Positions 1 through 9,027 of a stretch of 64,000 bases of DNA are shown here, in pieces. The stretch covers positions 39,002 to 103,001 of the forward strand of contig NZ_LQBP01000011.1 of NCBI RefSeq assembly GCF_001507545.1, read 5' to 3'. The stretch's first letter is position 1. Every line of letters begins with the position of its first letter. Below the pieces are notes generated by a model. The model was not told where the DNA came from. It was given only the letters and a program-made list of their open reading frames with translations, and made no database searches. This DNA comes from Ruegeria profundi (GTDB lineage: Bacteria; Pseudomonadota; Alphaproteobacteria; Rhodobacterales; Rhodobacteraceae). A program made the translations under genes and the position numbers.

Positions 1-1722
1 GCGGTTATAGAGGCCGTGTTTCATCACATCTGCCTTCAACGCTGCCCAGTCGTCGCGGGTGGGCAGGGTCATGCCGTCGAACAGAGCCTTAACCCGCTCG
101 CTTTCGGGCAGCCAGTCACGGGTGGTGTATTTGTCGAAGAACGTGCCCGAGGCGTAGTCTGACTTCTCGAACCCCTTGAACGACGCCTTACGCTCCTGCG
201 CCAGATCGCAAGAGCTGCGGATCGCATGATAGGCCACGGTTGCGAAGTACACGGATGTGAACTCGACCCCCTCAGGCGAGCCATAGTGGATGTGCTCGCG
301 GGCGAGGAAGCCGTGCAGGTTCATCTGTCCCAGACCAATTGCGTGGCTCTCATCATTGCCCCGACGCACCGATGGGACCGAGTCGATTGCCGACATCTCG
401 GACACCGCCGTCAGCGCCCGGATCGCAGCGCCGACAGTGCGGCCCAGATCGCCGCCATCCATCGTCTTGGCAATGTTCAGCGAGCCGAGGTTGCAGGAGA
501 TATCCGTGCCCAGATACGAATAGCTGAGGTCATCGTTGAACTCAGACGCTTCATTGACCTGCAAAATCTCGGAACACAGGTTCGACATGTTGATCCGGCC
601 CGCAATGGGGTTCATCCGGTTCACCGTGTCTTCGAACATCACGTAGGGGTAACCGGATTCGAACTGAATCTCTGCAATGGTCTGGAAGAACTCACGCGCA
701 TTGACTTTGGATTTGCGGATTCGCTTGTCATCGACCATCTCGTGATACTTCTCCGTCACCGAGATTTCCGAGAACGGCACGCCGTAGACCTTTTCCACAT
801 CATGCGGTGAGAACAGATACATATCGGCGTTTTTCTTCGCCAGTTCGAAGGTGATATCGGGGATCACTACGCCCAGAGAAAGCGTTTTGATACGGATTTT
901 CTCATCCGCGTTTTCGCGCTTGGTGTCGAGGAACCGCATGATGTCGGGGTGGTGAGCGTTCAGATAGACCGCACCGGCGCCTTGCCGCGCGCCCAACTGG
1001 TTGGCGTAAGAGAAGCTGTCCTCCAGCAATTTCATCACCGGGATCACGCCCGAGGATTGGTTTTCGATCCCTTTGATCGGCGCACCATGTTCACGGACAT
1101 TGGTCAGCAACAGGGCCACGCCGCCACCGCGTTTTGACAGTTGCAGGGCCGAGTTGATGCCGCGCCCGATGCTCTCCATGTTGTCTTCCAGCCGCAACAG
1201 GAAGCACGAGATCAGTTCGCCGCGTGAGGCCTTGCCTGCATTCAGAAAGGTTGGGGTCGCGGGTTGGAATCGACCATCCAGAATCTCTTCCATGAAGGAC
1301 ATGGCCAGCGCCTCATCCCCGCGGGCCAGTGCCAGTGCGGTCATCACAACACGGTCTTCGTAACGCTCTAAAAAGCGCTGCCCGTCACGGGTCTTCAGCG
1401 TGTATGACGTGTAATATTTGAACGCGCCCAGAAAGGTCGGAAAGCGGAATTTCTTGGCATAGGCCGCATCCCAAATCTTGCGCATGAAGTTCTTGGAATA
1501 CTGGTCCAGAACGGCCTCTTCATAATAGCCCTCGGACACCAGATACCCCAGCTTTTCATCCAGCGAGTGGAAGAACACGGTGTTCTGATTCACATGCTGC
1601 AGAAAATACTGCCGCGCGGCCATGCGGTCCGCATCGAACCGGATTTTACCCTCGCCGTCATAGAGGTTCAGCATCGCGTTCAGCGCGTGATAATCCTGCT
1701 CGTTTAGGCTGCTGTCGAGCAT
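1..1722 (-). CDS. nrdE: Class Ib ribonucleoside-diphosphate reductase, alpha (catalytic) subunit, C-terminus off the left edge
   Basis: Reduces ribonucleoside diphosphates to deoxyribonucleotides together with NrdF, using NrdH as electron donor, in the cytoplasm. The 574 codons visible from the ATG at 1722 cover about 80% of a usual NrdE of roughly 710 residues. Catalytic residues are in place: the first redox cysteine in [12 protein letters not shown] (C173), the N-x-C-x-E triad in [10 protein letters not shown] (N381, C383, E385) and the second redox cysteine in [10 protein letters not shown] (C410). The C-terminal tyrosines and CxxC tail lie beyond position 1. The gene overlaps the end of nrdI by 19 bases and follows nrdH and nrdI in one minus-strand operon, so nrdF is expected further left. 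Expression should be under the cobalamin riboswitch upstream of nrdH. Confidence 0.96.
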   Translation of the reverse strand, partial: MLDSSLNEQDYHALNAMLNLYDGEGKIRFDADRMAARQYFLQHVNQNTVFFHSLDEKLGYLVSEGYYEEAVLDQYSKNFMRKIWDAAYAKKFRFPTFLGAFKYYTSYTLKTRDGQRFLERYEDRVVMTALALARGDEALAMSFMEEILDGRFQPATPTFLNAGKASRGELISCFLLRLEDNMESIGRGINSALQLSKRGGGVALLLTNVREHGAPIKGIENQSSGVIPVMKLLEDSFSYANQLGARQGAGAVYLNAHHPDIMRFLDTKRENADEKIRIKTLSLGVVIPDITFELAKKNADMYLFSPHDVEKVYGVPFSEISVTEKYHEMVDDKRIRKSKVNAREFFQTIAEIQFESGYPYVMFEDTVNRMNPIAGRINMSNLCSEILQVNEASEFNDDLSYSYLGTDISCNLGSLNIAKTMDGGDLGRTVGAAIRALTAVSEMSAIDSVPSVRRGNDESHAIGLGQMNLHGFLAREHIHYGSPEGVEFTSVYFATVAYHAIRSSCDLAQERKASFKGFEKSDYASGTFFDKYTTRDWLPESERVKALFDGMTLPTRDDWAALKADVMKHGLYNR

Positions 1723-2129
1723 AGGTGTCTCCCTAGTTTCTCAAGCCCTGCGCGCACGCGGGCGATGTCGGTTTCGGTGCCGGCCAGCTCAAAGGAATAA
1801 AGCAGTGGCACGTTGCATTTCTGGGCGATGATGCGACCGGCGAGGGCATAGGTCGCACCGAAATTTCGGTTCCCGGCGCCGATAACCCCAGCGATCCCGG
1901 CGCGCCTGTCCGGATCGTTCAGGAACCCAATGACCTGTTTCGGCACCGCGCCGCGCCCTTGGCCATCTGCGTAGGTCGGGCAGATCAGAACATACGGGTG
2001 CGAGGGGCGTGGCATCTGGTTCATCTGCATCGGAATGCGCAAAGCAGGAAGGCCCAGTCGCGTGACAAAGCGATGGGTATTTCCCGATTTCGATGAAAAA
2101 TAGACCAGCGCCGGGCTCGGCGCCGCCAC
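1704..2129 (-). CDS. nrdI: NrdI flavodoxin-like protein
   Basis: A small flavodoxin-fold protein that delivers an oxidant to assemble the di-manganese tyrosyl radical of NrdF in class Ib ribonucleotide reductases. The 141 residues start with the phosphate-binding loop [12 protein letters not shown] and carry the NrdI hallmark [18 protein letters not shown], where the family keeps its FMN-binding glycines. The start used is GTG at 2129, three bases after the nrdH stop, which fits translational coupling; there is no strong Shine-Dalgarno. It overlaps nrdE by 19 bases. Length is normal for the family. Confidence 0.95.
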   Translation of the reverse strand: MAAPSPALVYFSSKSGNTHRFVTRLGLPALRIPMQMNQMPRPSHPYVLICPTYADGQGRGAVPKQVIGFLNDPDRRAGIAGVIGAGNRNFGATYALAGRIIAQKCNVPLLYSFELAGTETDIARVRAGLEKLGRHLCSTAA

Positions 2130-2132
2130 GGA

Positions 2133-2354
2133 TCAGGCCAGCTGAGCGATCATGTCAGGCCGAAACCCGGACCAGTGATCGTTTCCGGCGACAACAACAG
2201 GAGCTTGACGATATCCCAGCTCGGTCACGTGGGTCATGGCGCTGTCATCCTGCGTCAGGTCAACCACGTCATATGTAATACCTTTTGCATCCAGCGCGCG
2301 GGTGGTGGCGGTACATTGCACGCATGCGGGTTTTGAATACACGGTAATGCTCAT
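2133..2354 (-). CDS. nrdH: NrdH glutaredoxin-like redoxin
   Basis: The thioredoxin-fold electron donor for NrdEF. The 73-residue protein begins MSITVYSKPACVQC and holds the NrdH-type CxxC active site (CVQC) near residue 11, with cis-proline APVV and the C-terminal SGFRPDMI motif seen in NrdH rather than in classical glutaredoxins. I chose the ATG at 2354, not an upstream ATG at 2393, because GAGGACAG lies directly in front of it and the homologous sequence starts there. It is the first gene of nrdHIE(F). About 95 bases separate it from the end of the cobalamin riboswitch, room for an expression platform. Confidence 0.95.
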   Translation of the reverse strand: MSITVYSKPACVQCTATTRALDAKGITYDVVDLTQDDSAMTHVTELGYRQAPVVVAGNDHWSGFRPDMIAQLA

Positions 2355-2447
2355 CTGTCCTCTGTCCTTTTCGTCAAAAGCCGAGGACGCCATCGCGCAG
2401 ACCTTCTCTGCGCACGCCCCCGAACCCTCCGTTCGTGGTTATCGTTC

Positions 2448-2618
2448 TTGCTTGCGGCAGGTCTCCTGGCTCGCGGATCAACGTTCAGGCTGGCCTTCCC
2501 AAAACACCGTTTCAGTGGCGTGTTCAGCCGAACTTTCCGCTTACAGTTGCGGGGGCAGCGCCGGAATTTCACCGGTTTCCCTCTTAGTTTTCGACCGGAA
2601 TCGAAATCACCGAAGCAA
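2448..2618 (-). ncRNA. Cobalamin (AdoCbl) riboswitch in the leader of nrdHIE
   Basis: Read on the minus strand, the segment shows the conserved cobalamin riboswitch core: GGTGAAATTCCGG, then the B12-box-like CTGCCCCCGCAACTGTAA, then GCCACTG, GGGAAGGCC and finally GAGCCAGGAGACCTGCC. TTGCTT near 2618-2613 can pair with AAGCAA near 2453-2448 to close helix P1, which sets the limits given. It lies upstream of nrdH in the same direction, so high adenosylcobalamin should switch off the B12-independent reductase. This logic is known in bacteria that also carry a B12-dependent class II reductase. Confidence 0.93.
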
Positions 2619-2622
2619 CTTC

Positions 2623-2652
2623 ATATTGGGTGTGGAAGTAAGGTGTTGTCAA
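2623..2652 (-). promoter_or_regulatory. Candidate sigma-70 promoter for the nrd riboswitch transcript
   Basis: On the minus strand a perfect -35 TTGACA (2652-2647) is followed after 18 bases by CAATAT (2628-2623). The predicted transcription start is around 2616, right at the first base pairs of the riboswitch P1 helix. The -10 matches only half of the consensus, so the call rests on the -35 and on position. Confidence 0.45.
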
Positions 2653-2745
2653 TATGTAGTATGCGCTTCGTGTTAATTTCTTCGTTGGAGTCGGAGTATC
2701 AGACACGCCGCAGCCCCGCATTTCCCACAGTCCAGAGCGCCATCT

Positions 2746-3747
2746 TTAAAAACCATTCACACGCTGGACAAGCCAGAAAAGCGACACACACCCGATGGCG
2801 TAGCCAGTGATCGACCTTGCAATGGAATCCGGACCTGATGGAACAGGGCGTATCACATGGCGCCATAGGAATAGCCCAAGTGAAAGGCTCGTGACAAAAA
2901 CAAGCTGGCCCGCTTCGACCCCCACATTAAAGGCCACAAGAGCGGTCGGAATATCCCCGGGAGGCAGGCCAATCTCGGTCAGGGCGCCGGCAAAGCCAAG
3001 CCCGTGCAAAAGGCCGAAACAAAAGCAGACAATCCAGGGAAATTGCTCGGACAACCTGACTTCGCCGTCTTTGTGTTTGAGGATTTCCAGCGCCATAAAC
3101 ACGATTGAAAGGGCGATCACGGCCTCGACCGGGGCGGACGGAACGTGCAACACACCAAGCGTGGCCAGCGCCAGCGTTATCGAATGCGCCACGGTAAAAG
3201 CTGTCACAGCCCCGATCAAGCGCCATGGATCACGCACCAGAGCAAACAGGGCGAAAACGAACAGAAGGTGGTCCAAACCTTCCAGGATATGCTCGAAGCC
3301 GAGCCAAAAGTAACTTACGAAAACGGATGAGGTGGATGCACCTTCTGGCAGGTTCAGAACAGTCGTCTCAGGCGTAAATCGCAATGTTGCAGTCGTGGCG
3401 TCCAGGGGTTGATACCGCAACAAAACGTCGTTGCGCTGCCGTTCCAGGCCCTGAATAGTCACAGCCTGACCGGCGATTTGGGTGTTGCACGCGGCGATCC
3501 ACGAAGAAACCCAAGCGGCTGTGTCGAAAAAGGGCTGCGGGCCCTGCGCCGGAGTGCAGGACGAAGGCAGAATGGCGTCGATCTGCATCGGTTGCCCATT
3601 TACATCTGGTATGCGCCAAAACACCTGCCATGAACCGGGCGCAAGCTGTTTCAGGTCCAGATATCCGGGGTCAAGGGCATGCGCATGGCCGATTCTTGGC
3701 AGGCAGACCAGCCATATCGTCAGCATCAAACCAAGCAGCCCCTTCAT
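2746..3747 (-). CDS. HupE/UreJ family membrane protein
   Basis: A 333-residue membrane protein. Residues 1-22 (MKGLLGLMLTIWLVCLPRIG...HA) look like a cleaved signal peptide. Residues 23-145 form an extracytoplasmic domain with paired cysteines, and about six membrane segments follow. The membrane part holds the histidine-rich signatures HILEGLDHLLF, AHSITLALA and LLHGLGFAGAL of HupE/UreJ proteins, some of which move nickel or cobalt. The large N-terminal domain separates this subfamily from short HupE metal permeases, so metal transport is only a possibility. It overlaps the parvulin gene upstream by four bases (ATGA) and is the last gene of the DUF3604 cassette. Confidence 0.85.
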   Translation of the reverse strand: MKGLLGLMLTIWLVCLPRIGHAHALDPGYLDLKQLAPGSWQVFWRIPDVNGQPMQIDAILPSSCTPAQGPQPFFDTAAWVSSWIAACNTQIAGQAVTIQGLERQRNDVLLRYQPLDATTATLRFTPETTVLNLPEGASTSSVFVSYFWLGFEHILEGLDHLLFVFALFALVRDPWRLIGAVTAFTVAHSITLALATLGVLHVPSAPVEAVIALSIVFMALEILKHKDGEVRLSEQFPWIVCFCFGLLHGLGFAGALTEIGLPPGDIPTALVAFNVGVEAGQLVFVTSLSLGLFLWRHVIRPVPSGPDSIARSITGYAIGCVSLFWLVQRVNGF

Positions 3748-4565
3748 TCCTGAGGGTCCGGTGTTTGAATGCGGTATTGCGCGGCAAGGCTTTCATACTG
3801 CGCCTCAGCCAGTTCCTGCGCTGTGTCGCGGCGCCATGCAGCCAAAACTTCTTCTCGAATCTCATTCAAAGGCGGCAGGACTTCTGGCCGTGTTTCGGTA
3901 ATCCTGACAAGGTGCTGCCCATAACCAGATTGGATCGGACCAACCCACTCGCGCGGCTCCAACACAAACAGCGTGTTTGAAAACCCCTGACCGAACGTGC
4001 TATCGATGGCACTTGAAGCTGACAGTGGTAAAGAGCTTGGCATCAAAGATCCCAGGCCAATCTCAGACCAATCCTCACCAGCTTGCAGTTCGGAAAATGC
4101 CCTGTCGATTTCATCCGATACTGGTTGAGCGCCAAGAAAAATCTGATCGAATGCAATCTGCGCCGGCACCGTAAACCGCGCGGCATTTTCCGCAAGATAT
4201 GTGTTAAGCGCATCGTCCTCGGGGACCACGGATGACGCAATCCCATCGAACAGGAAATTCATCTTTTGCGCCAGTCGCGCCCGAACAATCTGATCTCCGC
4301 GATCCAGCCCCAGCTTGCGCGCCTCGCGCACGAGAACCTCTTCACGTATCCTTGCGTCAATCAGGGCCTGTAATTCATCATTGCGTGGCGCGCGTTTCCA
4401 GGTGGTTTCAAAACGGGCCGCCAAAAGATCAACTTCGCCGGTGTCGATTACAATCGTCTCGGACCGCTCAGGTGTTCCGCCCGTTTGGCCGACCAGAGAA
4501 AACCAGCCAAATACGGCTGCTCCAATCAGAATGAAGTGAAGCAAGGGCTCTTTCAAAATGCGCAT
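3744..4565 (-). CDS. Membrane-anchored parvulin-type (PpiC) peptidyl-prolyl isomerase
   Basis: A 273-residue protein with one N-terminal membrane anchor (LLHFILIGAAVFGWFSLVG, about residues 7-25), a helical SurA/PpiC-like N-domain and a C-terminal parvulin-like domain with FSELQAGEDW, the glycine-rich LGSLMPSSLP region, FGQGFSNTLF and GYGQHLVRITETR. The cluster suggests it folds its exported neighbours in the periplasm, which is inference. I use the ATG at 4565 (MRILKEPLLHF), because the ATG 18 bases upstream only adds a short unrelated tail. It sits 161 bases after the DUF3604 gene and overlaps the HupE-like gene by four bases. Confidence 0.85.
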   Translation of the reverse strand: MRILKEPLLHFILIGAAVFGWFSLVGQTGGTPERSETIVIDTGEVDLLAARFETTWKRAPRNDELQALIDARIREEVLVREARKLGLDRGDQIVRARLAQKMNFLFDGIASSVVPEDDALNTYLAENAARFTVPAQIAFDQIFLGAQPVSDEIDRAFSELQAGEDWSEIGLGSLMPSSLPLSASSAIDSTFGQGFSNTLFVLEPREWVGPIQSGYGQHLVRITETRPEVLPPLNEIREEVLAAWRRDTAQELAEAQYESLAAQYRIQTPDPQE

Positions 4566-4726
4566 GAACAGTCCTGAAACCAAGTCGTTGCTTGCGTCAA
4601 TCGTAGGGTCGGGCTGTGGCGTAAGTCAAATGGCTGACGGGCGGGTTCTTCATGAAAACCAATGCTGTGACCCAGTGTCGAGACGTTTCATGGAACGCCT
4701 CGACGCGGGTGTGCGTCCTGGCTGTT

Positions 4727-6649
4727 TCATTCACCGGGCGTGTACCAGATCGGCGAGGAATAGGCGCGTTCCTGATGGATCAGCTGCGCCTCTGCCGGCA
4801 GGTCAACGTCAAAGCGCAGCTTGTCATACAGAACCCAGCGCGGGGTTGGAATTTCAAGAACCCGCGCATAGTAAAAGGCGCGCTCATCCGGGTTGAAATC
4901 GGGGTCGGTCCAGACCGTGATCAATTCGGACGTGCCGATCGTGTTCGTCCAGCTTGCGGTATCCAAATCCACGGTGTTGCCGACCTCGGGCAGGTTGCCA
5001 TCCGCATCTATGACACGATCATCAGACCAGGCCACGTTGTACACCTTTTCTTGCAGCGTACCGTCAGTATCAAGCCAGCCTTTGACGACCTGAACCCGAT
5101 CCAGATTGGCTCCGATCGGGTCACGCAACGCTCCGATCAGAAAAGTCGGGGCACCATCCCCTTCGCGGGGGCGCAGATCACTGCCCATGGGCACGCCCTT
5201 GGTATAGCCGACTTTGGCAATGAATCGGGTTTCAAGATCGCTGTCATCGAACTCCCAGCCGCCAAAGAACCGCAGGCCTATCCGAGGGCCGGTCGTTGCA
5301 TAGGTCTCGCGCCGCTTGAACGCATCGAAGATTGCGGCGCGCGTGTTGTCGGTGGCCCACACGGCGGTATATCCGGATGCAACCAGCGTGTGGCCTTCGA
5401 TAACGCCTTTATCGCTTTCGACAAACGGGTGCAGTACCCGCGTGGCCGAAGGTTCGGCGCTGACGGATTTGCCGAAATAGTTCTCTTCTTCCGCCGTGGC
5501 AAGGGATGTGTGGCTGTCAGTGGCGCCGCCCATTCCGAACTTATAGGGGTTCACGCCGAATTTCTCTTCCAGCGCCAAGCCCCGTTTCAGGGCTTCGCGG
5601 GCATATTCGCCGGCCAGCATGTCGTCGGTTTTCAACTCGCTTATGTCGAGGTTGCCGACATCCCAGTTTTCATAATCGGCGAAGGGATCATCCGGGCTGA
5701 GGAAAGGGTGTGCCTCACCATCGCCCTTGATTTGCGTGACCTCGTAATGCGGTTCCCACTTGGCGCGGTTGCTTACGTATTCCTCATCAACCTTCCCGCC
5801 GTGATACGTGTCTTCGGTTGGAAACATCCAACCGTTTGACAGGTTGCCGTTATGCGCAAACGCGATGGCACGACCGCCGGTTTCTGACTGATATTCCTCA
5901 AGCCAGGCATAGAGCGCCTTCGGATCGGTATCGCCATATGGGGGTTGTGTCACGGGCGGCACCATCTGTAGTGCCCGGATCGGACCATCGCGTAACATGA
6001 CATTGCGGTGCAAGTTGAACCCTTTCGGGACCGAGGTCCATTCAAACCCTATAAATGCGGTGAAATTGCCGGGATCATTATGGCGTTCAGCTGCCAGCAC
6101 AATTTGTTCCCACGTGAAAGCAAACGCATCGGCACCCGGGCTGTAGGATTCCAAAAGAAGCTCTGGCAAGGTCATCTGCGAAAAGTTAGTGATGATATCG
6201 AACGCCGCTTTCGCTGCATCTTCGCCACCGGCCGTGTAGCCCTCAAACCATTCCAACCCTTTAGGTTCGGCCAGCACTCCGGGCTTGCCTGCCTGCAAGT
6301 CAGGGGCAAAGCCCATCAGGTCGGTGTGATCGGTCAGCACCATCCAGTCCAGCGGCCTGGCCAGCCGCACCGGTTGACCGGTTGATGAAATGACTTGTTC
6401 ACCTTTTGCGAAACGCCATGCCTCGTCCGGCAGCAGCGTATTGCCAAAAGCCCCGGCATCCAGCGAAAGGCCGGTGTGCAAATGGGTATCCCCCCACAAT
6501 GGCCGTTCGGGGAAAGCCCGGTTGGCATAGGGCGAATACGGGGTTTCGGTAAACAGGCCCTCGGCGGCTTCTTCGCTGGGCACAGCATCCGTATTTGCAT
6601 AGGCAGGAACCAAGGAAAGCGTGAGAAAACAGACGGTCAACCGAAGCAT
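4727..6649 (-). CDS. Secreted DUF3604 protein (PHP-like metal-dependent fold)
   Basis: A 640-residue DUF3604 protein with a signal peptide ([18 protein letters not shown]). The PHP-like metal-site motif [10 protein letters not shown] appears near residue 60, followed by [25 protein letters not shown] and [18 protein letters not shown], which supply the histidines and aspartates of a phosphoesterase-type metal centre. The substrate is not known. The ATG at 6649 has AAGGGG eight bases upstream and begins a good signal peptide, so it is preferred to the ATG at 6682. The gene leads a minus-strand cassette with a parvulin and a HupE/UreJ-like protein, an arrangement I recall from other marine bacteria. 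Confidence 0.88.
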   Translation of the reverse strand: MLRLTVCFLTLSLVPAYANTDAVPSEEAAEGLFTETPYSPYANRAFPERPLWGDTHLHTGLSLDAGAFGNTLLPDEAWRFAKGEQVISSTGQPVRLARPLDWMVLTDHTDLMGFAPDLQAGKPGVLAEPKGLEWFEGYTAGGEDAAKAAFDIITNFSQMTLPELLLESYSPGADAFAFTWEQIVLAAERHNDPGNFTAFIGFEWTSVPKGFNLHRNVMLRDGPIRALQMVPPVTQPPYGDTDPKALYAWLEEYQSETGGRAIAFAHNGNLSNGWMFPTEDTYHGGKVDEEYVSNRAKWEPHYEVTQIKGDGEAHPFLSPDDPFADYENWDVGNLDISELKTDDMLAGEYAREALKRGLALEEKFGVNPYKFGMGGATDSHTSLATAEEENYFGKSVSAEPSATRVLHPFVESDKGVIEGHTLVASGYTAVWATDNTRAAIFDAFKRRETYATTGPRIGLRFFGGWEFDDSDLETRFIAKVGYTKGVPMGSDLRPREGDGAPTFLIGALRDPIGANLDRVQVVKGWLDTDGTLQEKVYNVAWSDDRVIDADGNLPEVGNTVDLDTASWTNTIGTSELITVWTDPDFNPDERAFYYARVLEIPTPRWVLYDKLRFDVDLPAEAQLIHQERAYSSPIWYTPGE

Positions 6650-6781
6650 GTGAAACCCCTTTTGCAGTTTTTGCGTGTTCAACTCAAAAATGCTGTGTGT
6701 ATAAATCTAAACATAACAATAACATTGTATTTTGATGTGTGGTAGAAAAACTTTGGCGGTCTTCGCACCGCCTGAACAATG

Positions 6782-8218
6782 TCAGCAGGCCGACCGAAGC
6801 ACGGAAACAAGCCGGTTTGCAGCGTCCGAAAGTGTCTTTTCCTCAAAGGCTGCATACCCAAGCACAAGCCCCTGCATTTTGTTTGGCAGGACGCAGTGTT
6901 TAGACACTGCGCCGAGCTGCAATCCGTGTTTGTGGGCCAGTTTACAGACGTCCAAATCAGAAACCTGATCTGGCAAACGTTCCCGAAGGCCGATGCACAG
7001 ATGCATTCCGGAGGAGTCGGCCTTAACATCCAAAAGGTCGGACAACGGGGTAAGTGCACCCAGCAAATGAGTCTGCCGTCGCGCGTATACGCGCCGCATG
7101 CGCCGCAGATGCATTGCGAACTCACCACTATTCATAAAGGTTCCGAGTGCAGGTTGCGGGATCAGCGACGCGCGCGGTCCGGTCCGTTCAAGATAGCCCA
7201 GGGTTTTTTGAAGCAAGCGTTTTGGCACAACCATATATCCGATCCTAAGCGCCGGGCTGACCAGTTTTGAGAAGCTGCCAAGGTAGATCGTGTTGTTCAG
7301 GCCATCCAACCCGGACAGGGAGGGCAAAGGTTGCCCCCGATAGCGGAACTCGCTGTCATAATCGTCTTCGATCACTGTGGCGCCGGTCTGCCTGGCCCAA
7401 TCCAGCAAGGCAATCCGACGGGGCAAAGGCAGGCTGACCCCTGTCGGATAATGCCGGGACGGAGTGACAATTGCGGCGTGGGCTTCGTTTGGAAGCCGGT
7501 CCACGGCAAACCCCTCTTTGTCGATGCGAACTGGCAGGGCGCGATTTCCGGTATCAGTTAGGATAGTGTGCAACTTGGGCCAGCACGGGTCTTCGATTGC
7601 GACGGTTTTTTCTGTGCCAAGCAAGCCGTGGAAAATCACCTCGAAGGCTTCGCGCGCGCCTGAGGTGATTACAACCTGACCCGGATCGCATTTCAGGTGA
7701 CGCCACGCGGCAAGGTGATCCGAGATCGCCTCGCGCAGGGGATACCAGCCCTGAGGATCAGGGCGTCCCAAAAGCTCGGGCGCGGGCGCGCGCCATGCAC
7801 GTTCAAGATGGCGGGCCCATTGCCTGCCCGGCAGCAACGACTGATCCGGCAGTCCAGCTTGAAACGGCAGCCACGGTTCAGTCCTGGGAGCGGCCGGTCG
7901 AAAGATGGGTTGTGGTTGAGACAGGTGGGTGATGTCACTGGCCACATAGGTGCCACTGCCTTGGCGGGTGACCAGATACCCCTCGCTGATCATCTGATCA
8001 TAGACGGCTTGAACGGTTGTTCTGGAAATCGACAATTCGGACGCAAGTGTGCGACTGGAAGGCAGTCGCGCACCCACCAAATCCGGAGACGCGGATATAA
8101 TGTCGTGCAACGCCCCACGCAACTGCGTCTGCAATGACGTCTTTAACGACGTATCCATGGAAATCGCAAACAGGTCACGATTCAAATTGGACTTAGAAAA
8201 AGTTTTAACATTGGACAT
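6782..8218 (-). CDS. MocR-type transcriptional regulator (GntR HTH fused to a class I aminotransferase fold)
   Basis: A 478-residue one-component regulator. Residues about 25-95 are a GntR winged helix (LPSSRTLASELSISRTTV, then EGYLVTRQGSGTYV). Residues 115-478 are a fold-type I aminotransferase domain with SGAREAF, IEDDYDSEFRY and the PLP-lysine motif LGSFSKLVSP (K318). Such proteins sense PLP or an amino compound and usually control a divergent gene. Here that gene is the PPOX-fold protein 60 bases away, consistent with vitamin B6 or amine metabolism, although the target is inferred. A near-perfect palindrome covers the start codon and could allow autoregulation. Met21 is an alternative start. 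Confidence 0.93.
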   Translation of the reverse strand: MSNVKTFSKSNLNRDLFAISMDTSLKTSLQTQLRGALHDIISASPDLVGARLPSSRTLASELSISRTTVQAVYDQMISEGYLVTRQGSGTYVASDITHLSQPQPIFRPAAPRTEPWLPFQAGLPDQSLLPGRQWARHLERAWRAPAPELLGRPDPQGWYPLREAISDHLAAWRHLKCDPGQVVITSGAREAFEVIFHGLLGTEKTVAIEDPCWPKLHTILTDTGNRALPVRIDKEGFAVDRLPNEAHAAIVTPSRHYPTGVSLPLPRRIALLDWARQTGATVIEDDYDSEFRYRGQPLPSLSGLDGLNNTIYLGSFSKLVSPALRIGYMVVPKRLLQKTLGYLERTGPRASLIPQPALGTFMNSGEFAMHLRRMRRVYARRQTHLLGALTPLSDLLDVKADSSGMHLCIGLRERLPDQVSDLDVCKLAHKHGLQLGAVSKHCVLPNKMQGLVLGYAAFEEKTLSDAANRLVSVLRSAC

Positions 8219-8232
8219 TTATAAATATCCAA
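8211..8232. promoter_or_regulatory. Palindrome in the MocR/PPOX divergent region, candidate operator
   Basis: The 22 bases pair as TTGGA-x-ATTTATAAAT-x-TCCAA with one mismatched pair. The palindrome covers the ATG of the MocR-type gene and is followed at once by a second TATCC, making a direct repeat AATATCC. No binding-site consensus for this regulator is known to me. Confidence 0.35.
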
Positions 8233-8278
8233 TATCCGGGCATGACAGCGGTAGCAAGAACAATCACGAGTCCCGAAG

Positions 8279-8929
8279 ATGACCGAGACATTGCCAGTCA
8301 CAGACCGAAGCCGCCTGCGCCGCTTGCATGAGCGGGGGCATTTTGACCGCGCGACGATCAACAGTATTCTGGATGCCCAGCCTATGTGCAGCGTGGGATA
8401 CATCATTGATGGCAAGCCTTTTGTGACGCCAACGCTGCAATGGCGCGAGGGAAACCATGTCTATTGGCATGGCTCCTCGGCCAGCCGCGCCTTACGCAAT
8501 TCCCGTGACGCACAGGTTTGTCTGTCGGTCGCTATCCTTGACGGATTTGTCCTGGCCCGTTCCGGCATGCATCATTCGGTCAACTCGCGCTCGGTCACGC
8601 TGTTCGGCACCGCAAGCAAGGTCGAAGACCCGGCGGAAAAGCTGGATAAGCTGGGTCGTTTCGTCAACGGCCTTTTTCCGGGGCGCTATGAAGGGTTGCG
8701 GCCTGATCACGCGCAGGACCTGAAGGCGACCATGGTGCTGGGCATGGAAATCTCAGAAGGCAGCGCCAAAATGCGGACAGGTGGCCCCGTCGACGAAGAA
8801 GAGGATTATGACCTGCCCATCTGGGCCGGTGTCATCCCTGTTCATACATCGGTCGGCAAGCCGATCCCTGACCCGCGAAACATCAAGGATGTGCCGATGC
8901 CTGACCATGTCCGATCCTTTCGGCTGTAG
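8279..8929 (+). CDS. Pyridoxamine 5'-phosphate oxidase-fold flavin-binding protein
   Basis: A 216-residue PPOX-class protein of the split beta-barrel flavin-binding type. It shows the usual order: AQPMCSVGYIIDGKPFVTPT at the first strands, then HVYWHGSSASRALRN with the phosphate-binding serine/arginine cluster, VCLSVAILDGFVLARSG, HHSVNSRSVTLFG, and a C-terminal RTGGPVDEEEDYDLPIWAGV. That last block resembles the nucleotide-binding end of this subfamily. It may bind FMN, F420-like or heme cofactors; the reaction is unknown. It is divergent from the MocR-type gene and likely its target. Confidence 0.85.
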   Translation: MTETLPVTDRSRLRRLHERGHFDRATINSILDAQPMCSVGYIIDGKPFVTPTLQWREGNHVYWHGSSASRALRNSRDAQVCLSVAILDGFVLARSGMHHSVNSRSVTLFGTASKVEDPAEKLDKLGRFVNGLFPGRYEGLRPDHAQDLKATMVLGMEISEGSAKMRTGGPVDEEEDYDLPIWAGVIPVHTSVGKPIPDPRNIKDVPMPDHVRSFRL

Positions 8930-8976
8930 GGTCGGGGGCTGAGCCAACACTCTTTCAAACTTCCTCTTGCCCTATT

Positions 8977-9009
8977 TGGAACGTTCCACTAAACGTTTGG
9001 AACGTTCCA
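8977..9009 (+). promoter_or_regulatory. Tandem LacI-family operators upstream of the catabolic operon
   Basis: Two identical perfect palindromes TGGAACGTTCCA lie at 8977-8988 and 8998-9009. Their centres are 21 bases apart, two helical turns, so two repressor dimers would sit on the same DNA face. A central CG in a 12-base or longer palindrome is typical of LacI-family operators. The only LacI-type gene in the window is the last gene of the downstream operon (23527-24534). The start codon of the first gene is 18 bases after the second site. Confidence 0.85.
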
Positions 9010-9027
9010 GAATCGGGGAGGGGATTA

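Noticed and set aside
226..810. 194-codon plus-strand frame
   Set aside because: It lies antisense to nrdE, whose catalytic motifs are unmistakable. Composition and lack of a ribosome site mark it as a shadow.
4652..5839. 395-codon plus-strand frame
   Set aside because: Antisense to the DUF3604 gene. Long antisense frames are expected in GC-rich DNA, and this one has no motif.
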